Source: Paludibacter jiangxiensis
Lineage (GTDB): Bacteria; Bacteroidota; Bacteroidia; Bacteroidales; Paludibacteraceae
NCBI RefSeq assembly: GCF_001618385.1
Contig: NZ_BDCR01000004.1
Span: 434,001-498,000 of the forward strand
DNA: 64,000 nucleotides
Reading direction: 5' to 3'
Below the pieces are notes generated by a model. The model did no database searches. It saw only the letters and a list, made by a program, of their open reading frames with translations, and had not been told where the DNA came from. A program made the position numbers and the translations under genes. This document shows positions 58,621 through 64,000 of the stretch, in pieces. Position 1 is the stretch's first letter. Each line of letters opens with the position of its first letter.

Positions 58621-58651
58621 TTGTACCACACAAGAAATTTTATTACATTTG
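58621..58651 (+). promoter_or_regulatory. Promoter candidate for the orphan lipoprotein gene
   Basis: TTG at 58621-58623, 20 bases, then TACATTTG at 58644-58651: a good fit to TTG N19-20 TAnnTTTG on the plus strand. The leader to the ATG at 58787 would be about 130 bases. Confidence 0.5.
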
Positions 58652-58786
58652 ACAGTCTTGAAAAACAGGCACTTCCCTTATTGCAACAAACAAACGGAAG
58701 GAGCCTATTCAGCCGGAACAAGAGGGAATTTTTTAAAATGGTATTATAACTCAGGGGAAAAGAAATAATCTATAACGAAATAACGT

Positions 58787-59275
58787 ATGAAAAAATTAAA
58801 TATTCATATTGCCTGTATGTTTTTTATATTGATATTAATAACAAGTTGCAACTTCAAAGGAAATACCTACACGAAAGAAAAAATAATAAAGGATACATTA
58901 ATTTCTGAAGATTTCGATTTGTTTTCAAAACACTTTTACTCTGACAGCGTTTTTCAAATGAGTCGTATAGAATTCCCGCTAAAAGGGCTTTATAATGAAC
59001 CTGTCGAAACTACGATATTAAGTCAGATAGGAGATACCATTTTATACGTTTGGGAAAGAAAAAAATGGAAGATCCTCAAAACAAGCTTTACTAACAATAA
59101 AGACACTTCAATAAAAGATTGCTATGGAACAAAATATATTAGAAGAATTAAGAAAAACAGCACTGAAGTAATTGATTCTGTTTATATTGAAGATTCAGGG
59201 TTCATAACAGTGCAAAAGTTTAAAATAAAGAATAAAAAGTGGTACTTAACTTATTATGAAATATACAACAACTAA
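58787..59275 (+). CDS. Hypothetical lipoprotein (DUF4348-like)
   Basis: 162 residues with a lipobox in CMFFILILITSCNFKGNTY. The mature part is charged and AT-rich in coding: DLFSKHFYSDSVFQMSRIEF, then PLKGLY, then WERKKWKILKTSF and the end KIKNKKWYLTYYEIYN. The FSKHFYSDSVFQMSRIEFPL pattern recalls DUF4348, a Bacteroidetes family of unknown role, but I am not sure. It is the only plus-strand gene between the MFS transporter and the window end, is more AT-rich than its neighbours, and stands alone. Confidence 0.65.
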   Translation: MKKLNIHIACMFFILILITSCNFKGNTYTKEKIIKDTLISEDFDLFSKHFYSDSVFQMSRIEFPLKGLYNEPVETTILSQIGDTILYVWERKKWKILKTSFTNNKDTSIKDCYGTKYIRRIKKNSTEVIDSVYIEDSGFITVQKFKIKNKKWYLTYYEIYNN

Positions 59276-59435
59276 GAAATTAACGATGACACCTTTTTGG
59301 CGCAAGAATGCAGAGACAGCAGATTCTCGTTCAAGCTTAACAACGTGTAGCTTGGACGCAAAACAGAAGCAGTTTGTAACTGGTTAGAAGAAAAGTAAAA
59401 GAGCAGACTCACGGGTCAGCTATTTTGCTTGAATG

Positions 59436-59474
59436 AAAAGTTCATTTATACGATCGTTTAAGTGAACTTTTTTT
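59436..59474 (+). terminator. Hairpin with T-tract, possible terminator for the lipoprotein gene
   Basis: AAAAGTTCA (59436-59444) pairs with TGAACTTTT (59463-59471), extended by several inner pairs, and ends in TTTTTTT on the plus strand. It lies 160 bases past the gene end. Confidence 0.5.
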
Positions 59475-59521
59475 GATGTGCCATTTTACAGGGTTTGAGC
59501 TGGCAGAAACACGGTTTTTTA

Positions 59522-59559
59522 CAAAGTTCATCTTTTAGATGGTTTTTGTGAACTTTTTG
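59522..59559. repeat. Second AAAGTTCA hairpin
   Basis: AAAGTTCA (59523-59530) pairs with TGAACTTT (59549-59556), followed by a short T run. The arm sequence is the same as in the 59436 hairpin 50 bases upstream, so the two are duplicates. Confidence 0.5.
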
Positions 59560-59648
59560 CGGGCAAAATAAAAGCCCCGGATTCTTCGTAGCGTGTAAAG
59601 CATATCGAGGCTCCTACTTACAGAGAGCAGCAGGCTTGAATTATGTCG

Positions 59649-59666
59649 TGCGACTTGGAAGTCGCA
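59649..59666. repeat. Palindromic repeat related to the 11461-11512 hairpins
   Basis: TGCGACTT-GG-AAGTCGCA, an 8-bp perfect stem. It shares the TGCGA-T core with the hairpin pair between mtaB and the acyl-CoA ligase gene. Confidence 0.5.
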
Positions 59667-59690
59667 TCCCCCAATAGTAAAAACAAACAA

Positions 59691-59726
59691 AAACGGTGCA
59701 AAATTCAGATGAACTTTGCACCGTTT
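59691..59726 (-). terminator. Terminator after carB
   Basis: A perfect 12-bp inverted repeat (59691-59702 AAACGGTGCAAA with 59715-59726) with a 12-base loop, followed on the minus strand by GTTTGTTTTTACT. It is 24 bases past the carB stop. Confidence 0.85.
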
Positions 59727-59749
59727 AGTATTTATTTCAATCGTGACAA

Positions 59750-62700
59750 TTATTTATACCCGGCCCAATCACGAATATCGATATCGTCTGCCGTGATTTT
59801 ACAGAATGCCTTGATAAAGGCGCTTGCCAAACGGGCATTGGTAATCAATGGAATGTTGAAGTCGATTGCTCCACGGCGAATTTTATAGCCATTTGATAGT
59901 TCACGCTTTGTCAAATTCTTCGGAATGTTAATGACCAGATCGAATTTTTTATCGGCAATCATTTGCATTACGTTGTGTTCGCCGTCTTCATCCGGCCAGT
60001 TCACATCAATTGCATCTACTCCATTTTGTTGCAGGAATTGCTGCGTTCCATGGGTTGCATAAATGGTGTAACCATTCTTCGATAACAAAAGGCATGCATC
60101 CAGCATGGCTACTTTCGATTTCGATTCACCGGAAGATACCATAACAGTTTTCTCCGGAATACGATAGCCTACAGAAAGCATTGCTGTAAGTAAAGCATCG
60201 TCAAACTGGTGACCGATACACCCTACTTCACCGGTCGAAGCCATGTCAACACCAAGTACCGGGTCGGCCTTTTGCAGACGGGTGAACGAGAACTGAGAAG
60301 CTTTAATACCCACGTAGTCGAGATCAAATGCCGATTTTTCGGGTTTTGCTGGGTTCAAACCTAACATTACCTGAGTAGCCAAATCAATAAAATTGATTTT
60401 CAATACTTTAGATACAAACGGGAAGCTTCTTGATGCGCGAAGATTGCATTCAATGACCTTAATGTCGTTATCCTTCGCAAGGAATTGAATATTGAATGGA
60501 CCTGAAATATTAAGTGATTTTGCAATCTGACGGGCAATCTGTTTGATGCGGCGAACCGTTTCCACATAGATCTTTTGCGGAGGGAACTGAATGGTAGCAT
60601 CACCGGAGTGAACACCGGCAAATTCGACGTGCTCCGAAATTGCATAGATCACAATATCACCGTTATTGGCTACTGCGTCAATTTCGATTTCCTTGGCATT
60701 TTCGATAAATTCTGAAACAACCACAGGATGTTCCTGTGACACTTCGGTTGCCAATTCGAGGAACTCTTCAAGCTCTTCCTGATTGGAGCAGACGTTCATT
60801 GCGGCACCCGAAAGAACGTAAGAAGGACGAACCAATACTGGGAAGCCGACGTTCTTTACAAACTCTGTAATGTCATTCAAAGAACGAAGTTCCTGCCAAC
60901 GCGGCTGATCAATTTTCAGATCATCCAGCATGCTGGAGAACTTATGACGGTCTTCTGCATTATCAATTGATGGCGCTTTGGTACCAAGGATATTCACACC
61001 TGAATCCGACATACGAACAGCCAGGTTATTTGGAATCTGACCACCCACAGAAACGATGGTTCCCATTGGGTTTTCGAGTTCCAGAATGTCCATCACACGT
61101 TCGTAGGTCAACTCATCGAAGTAGAGACGGTCGCACATATCGTAGTCGGTCGAAACAGTTTCCGGATTGTAGTTAATCATAACCGAACGGAGACCCTGTT
61201 TGCGAATAGTATTCAATGCGTTTACGCTACACCAGTCGAACTCAACAGAACTACCGATGCGATAAGCACCAGAGCCTAACACCACTACCGAACGGTGGTC
61301 GCCAAGATATTTCACATCGTTAGCCGATCCGTTGTAGGTGATATACAGGTAATTGGTTTGTGCCGGATATTCTGCGGCAAGGGTATCGATCTGTTTTACA
61401 ACCGGCAAAATACCGCGACGTTTACGTTCAGCACGAACTTCATCGCCGATACGAGCCTTATTTTCGTGAATATCGAACATCAGGCGGGCAATCTGAAAAT
61501 CAGAGAAACCCATCTGTTTAGCACGCAACAAGAGGTCATCCGACAAATCGTTGAACGATTCCGTCAGTTTCAGATCTTTGGCAACATCAACGATATTTTG
61601 AAGTTTCTGGAGGAACCAGTTGTCAATCTTTGTGAGATTATGAATCTGTTCGATGGTGTATCCGCTCTGAAGCGCCTGCGACAGGTAAAAAATACGACGG
61701 TCGGTAGGTTCTGAGAGCGCTTTGTTCATATCAGAGATCGACAACGTTTTGTTCGCAACAAAACCGTGCATTCCCTGCTGAATCATACGTAAACCTTTCT
61801 GAAGGGCTTCTTCGAAGGTACGACCAATAGCCATCACCTCCCCCACACTCTTCATGCTACTACCGATTTCACGAGAAACACCGTGAAACTTTGCTAAGTC
61901 CCAACGGGGAATCTTACAAACCACGTAGTCCAAAGCGGGTTCAAAAAACGCAGTAGTAGTTTTTGTAACCGAGTTTTTCAGTTCAAACAAGCCATAGCCC
62001 AAAGCCAGTTTAGCAGCAACAAATGCAAGAGGATAACCGGTTGCTTTTGATGCAAGTGCAGAAGAACGGCTCAAACGGGCGTTTACTTCGATTACGCGAT
62101 AGTCTTCCGAATCAGGGTCGAATGCATACTGAACGTTACATTCACCTACGATTCCGATATGGCGAACAATGCGAATGGCAATTTCACGAAGTTTGTGATA
62201 TTCGCTGTTGGTAAGTGTTTGTGATGGAGCAACTACAATACTCTCTCCGGTGTGAATTCCCAGTGGGTCGAAGTTTTCCATGTTACAAACCGTGATACAG
62301 TTATCGTAACGGTCGCGAACCACTTCGTATTCGATTTCTTTCCAGCCTTTCAGTGATTTCTCAACCAAAAGCTGCGAAGAATAGTTGAATGCCTTTTCGG
62401 CGAGCGCTTCGAGTTCCTGTTCGTTGTTACAGAAACCACTACCCAAACCGCCCAAAGCGTAAGCTGCACGGACGATAATAGGATAACCCAGATCCTTTGC
62501 AGCAGTTTTGGCATCTGCCATATTTTCTACTGCAAAACTTTTGATGGTTTTTACATCAATCTGATCAAGCTTCTTTACGAACAGTTCGCGGTCTTCTGTA
62601 TCAATAATTGCCTGAACCGGAGTTCCCAGCACGCGCAGATTATATTTTTCAAGAATGCCCGATTCGAAAAGCTTTACTCCGCAGTTCAAAGCAGTCTGGC

Positions 62701-63004
62701 CGCCGAAAGCGAGTAAAAGACCATCCGGTTGTTCTTTTTTGATTACCTTTTCAACAAAGAACGGGGTGATTGGAAGGAAATAGATTTTATCGGCCACACC
62801 TTCAGAAGTCTGAACGGTAGCAATATTCGGATTGATGAGCACCGTTTCAATTCCCTCTTCTTTCAACGCTTTCAACGCCTGAGAGCCGGAATAATCGAAT
62901 TCGCCCGCCTCTCCGATCTTCAAAGCTCCGGATCCGAGAATTAAAACCTTTTTAATGGACAATCGGGTATTGTCTGTGGACAAGAAGTCGTCTTTTATAT
63001 TCAT
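59750..63004 (-). CDS. carB: Carbamoyl-phosphate synthase large subunit
   Basis: 1084 residues, full length. It makes carbamoyl phosphate from glutamine-derived ammonia, bicarbonate and two ATP for pyrimidine and arginine synthesis. Two homologous ATP-grasp halves: first KVLILGSGALKIGEAGEFDY, IVRAAYALGGLGSGFCN and EVNARLSRSSALASKATGYP; second VVVLGSGAYRIGSSVEFDWC, LVRPSYVLSGAAMNVCSN and ECNLRASRSFPFVSKVLKIN. The C-terminal MGS-like allosteric domain is at ~940-1075. The Rossmann-like starts differ slightly from E. coli (ALKIGEAGEFDYSG for GPIVIGQACEFDYSG). Downstream of carA in the same transcript, with 68 bases between them. Confidence 0.97.
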   Translation of the reverse strand: MNIKDDFLSTDNTRLSIKKVLILGSGALKIGEAGEFDYSGSQALKALKEEGIETVLINPNIATVQTSEGVADKIYFLPITPFFVEKVIKKEQPDGLLLAFGGQTALNCGVKLFESGILEKYNLRVLGTPVQAIIDTEDRELFVKKLDQIDVKTIKSFAVENMADAKTAAKDLGYPIIVRAAYALGGLGSGFCNNEQELEALAEKAFNYSSQLLVEKSLKGWKEIEYEVVRDRYDNCITVCNMENFDPLGIHTGESIVVAPSQTLTNSEYHKLREIAIRIVRHIGIVGECNVQYAFDPDSEDYRVIEVNARLSRSSALASKATGYPLAFVAAKLALGYGLFELKNSVTKTTTAFFEPALDYVVCKIPRWDLAKFHGVSREIGSSMKSVGEVMAIGRTFEEALQKGLRMIQQGMHGFVANKTLSISDMNKALSEPTDRRIFYLSQALQSGYTIEQIHNLTKIDNWFLQKLQNIVDVAKDLKLTESFNDLSDDLLLRAKQMGFSDFQIARLMFDIHENKARIGDEVRAERKRRGILPVVKQIDTLAAEYPAQTNYLYITYNGSANDVKYLGDHRSVVVLGSGAYRIGSSVEFDWCSVNALNTIRKQGLRSVMINYNPETVSTDYDMCDRLYFDELTYERVMDILELENPMGTIVSVGGQIPNNLAVRMSDSGVNILGTKAPSIDNAEDRHKFSSMLDDLKIDQPRWQELRSLNDITEFVKNVGFPVLVRPSYVLSGAAMNVCSNQEELEEFLELATEVSQEHPVVVSEFIENAKEIEIDAVANNGDIVIYAISEHVEFAGVHSGDATIQFPPQKIYVETVRRIKQIARQIAKSLNISGPFNIQFLAKDNDIKVIECNLRASRSFPFVSKVLKINFIDLATQVMLGLNPAKPEKSAFDLDYVGIKASQFSFTRLQKADPVLGVDMASTGEVGCIGHQFDDALLTAMLSVGYRIPEKTVMVSSGESKSKVAMLDACLLLSKNGYTIYATHGTQQFLQQNGVDAIDVNWPDEDGEHNVMQMIADKKFDLVINIPKNLTKRELSNGYKIRRGAIDFNIPLITNARLASAFIKAFCKITADDIDIRDWAGYK

Positions 63005-63072
63005 TGTTTCTTAATTCGTTTTGACTTTTTGCTATAAAACACACATTTTCAATAGTCTGCAATTAATTGCAC

Positions 63073-64000
63073 TTAGTCAATTAATTTGAGGAACTCATCA
63101 AATAAAAATTCGGTATCGGTTGGACCGCTGGATGCTTCAGGATGAAACTGTGCTGAGAAATACGGCTTCGTTTTATGGCGAATACCTTCGTTTGTTCCAT
63201 CATTCAAATTGATGAATAAAGGTTCCCAGTCGCTACCCAGCGTATTATTATCAACAGCGTAACCATGGTTTTGCGAAGTTACAAAGCAACGGTTAGTGCC
63301 TGCCATACGCACCGGTTGGTTATGACTGCGGTGACCGTATTTCAACTTGTATGTTTTTGCACCACCTGCAATTGAAAGCAATTGGTTACCCATACAAATA
63401 CCGAAGATAGGTTTGCCGGTTGTCATCGCCTTGCGGATATTCTCCACAGTTACGTTGCAATAGGCAGGATTACCGGGGCCATTTGAGATAAACAATCCGT
63501 CATATTCCAGAGTATTGAAATCATAATCCCATGGAACACGAATCAGAGTAACGTCACGTTTCAGGAAACAGCGCAGAATGTTGTGTTTTACACCACAGTC
63601 GACCAACACAACTTTTTTCTTGCCGTTGCCGTATGTAATTACCTCTTTACAGCTTACTTTTGCAACATGGTTTTCGCTGTCAGTGTCAACAAATTCCACA
63701 TCTTCCTTGTCGGGAAAAATAAGTTTTCCTTTCATGGCACCATACTCGCGAATGATTTTAGTCAATTCGCGGGTATCAACGCCATAGATTGCCGGAATTT
63801 TGTTCTCTTTCAGCCAGTCGCTAAGGCTTTTTTGTGCGTTCCAGTGGCTGTATTGAAACGAATAATCGGAAATAATCAAGCCACTGACATGAATTATTTC
63901 CGATTCGTAAAATGTTGATAAGCCGTTTTCTGTAATGCCCTGCGGGACTCCGTAATTACCAACTAGCGGATAAGTGACAGTAAGAATCTGTCCCGAATAC
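63073..64000 (-). CDS. carA: Carbamoyl-phosphate synthase small subunit, partial (N-terminus outside window)
   Basis: The last 308 residues are present; the frame is open to the window edge, where SGQILTVTYPLVGNYGVPQG matches the conserved N-terminal domain. The apparent start at 63879 (TTG) is not a real start. The class-I glutamine amidotransferase domain has the nucleophile Cys in IFGICMGNQLLSIAGGAKTY, the oxyanion-type SNGPGNPAYCN, and the catalytic His-Glu pair in QFHPEASSGPTDTEFLFDEF. It supplies ammonia from glutamine to CarB through a tunnel. Co-transcribed with carB. Confidence 0.97.
   Translation of the reverse strand, partial: YSGQILTVTYPLVGNYGVPQGITENGLSTFYESEIIHVSGLIISDYSFQYSHWNAQKSLSDWLKENKIPAIYGVDTRELTKIIREYGAMKGKLIFPDKEDVEFVDTDSENHVAKVSCKEVITYGNGKKKVVLVDCGVKHNILRCFLKRDVTLIRVPWDYDFNTLEYDGLFISNGPGNPAYCNVTVENIRKAMTTGKPIFGICMGNQLLSIAGGAKTYKLKYGHRSHNQPVRMAGTNRCFVTSQNHGYAVDNNTLGSDWEPLFINLNDGTNEGIRHKTKPYFSAQFHPEASSGPTDTEFLFDEFLKLID

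Larger units (their letters stand above)
59276..59690. other. Hairpin-rich non-coding region between the lipoprotein gene and carB
   Basis: There is no convincing gene. Two hairpins built on the same AAAGTTCA/TGAACTTT arms lie at 59436-59474 and 59522-59559, and a small TGCGACTT palindrome at 59649-59666. I could not find a transposase, tRNA or protein remnant in the rest. Confidence 0.6.

Noticed and set aside
59276-59435. Possible broken transposase before carB
   Set aside because: Neither strand gives a recognisable peptide; only hairpins are supported.
1-64000. CRISPR arrays, prophage, or a conjugative element
   Set aside because: No direct-repeat/spacer pattern, integrase, phage structural or tra-type genes were seen in the window.

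Overview
The window looks like a chromosomal segment of a Bacteroidetes bacterium, most likely order Bacteroidales. The evidence is a SusC/SusD outer-membrane glycan system, a TonB receptor paired with a DUF4249 lipoprotein, a PorT-like barrel, a SecA of 1101 residues, weak or absent Shine-Dalgarno sites, and TAnnTTTG-type -7 boxes upstream of many genes. The family or genus is not fixed by what I can see (a Paludibacter- or Dysgonomonas-like lineage is an inference). Most genes lie on the minus strand. No rRNA, tRNA or CRISPR array was recognised.

Layout. 1-5650: partial NUDIX hydrolase, HD-domain protein, DUF4249 lipoprotein and its TonB receptor, YbaK-type deacylase, Mth938-domain protein. 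5650-8650: a small accessory island with an IS200-like Y1 transposase embedded in four copies of a two-hairpin REP-like repeat, followed by a SIR2-TPR protein that resembles anti-phage effectors. 8650-30415: core genes, namely tgt, mtaB, acyl-CoA ligase, patatin, PIF1-like helicase, tsaB, yicC-gmk, a PorT-like protein, gpmI, prfB (with an intact programmed +1 frameshift site), an ABC-F ATPase, a remarkable protein built of 27-28-residue repeats, an RHH-like small protein, a nucleotidyltransferase/GHMP-kinase fusion and secA.

30612-48027: a glycan-utilisation block. A membrane-spanning one-component regulator is divergent from an MFS transporter. Facing it is a minus-strand operon: GH3, GH144-type enzyme, SusC, SusD and a LamG lipoprotein, then (after a terminator) a GH43-like multidomain protein and a second GH144-type enzyme. 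The combination of two GH144-type proteins with a GH3 suggests beta-1,2-glucan as substrate. The proposed flow is surface binding and cleavage, SusCD import, periplasmic GH3 hydrolysis, and sugar uptake by the MFS protein.

48352-58493: rubrerythrin, nitroreductase, an exported YhcH-like protein and a GNAT protein, then a capsule/exopolysaccharide export module (two UDP-sugar dehydrogenases, a Wzc-like tyrosine autokinase, two tandem Wza-like proteins), and ung. 58787-64000: an AT-rich orphan lipoprotein, a hairpin-rich noncoding stretch, then carB and a carA gene cut by the window end.
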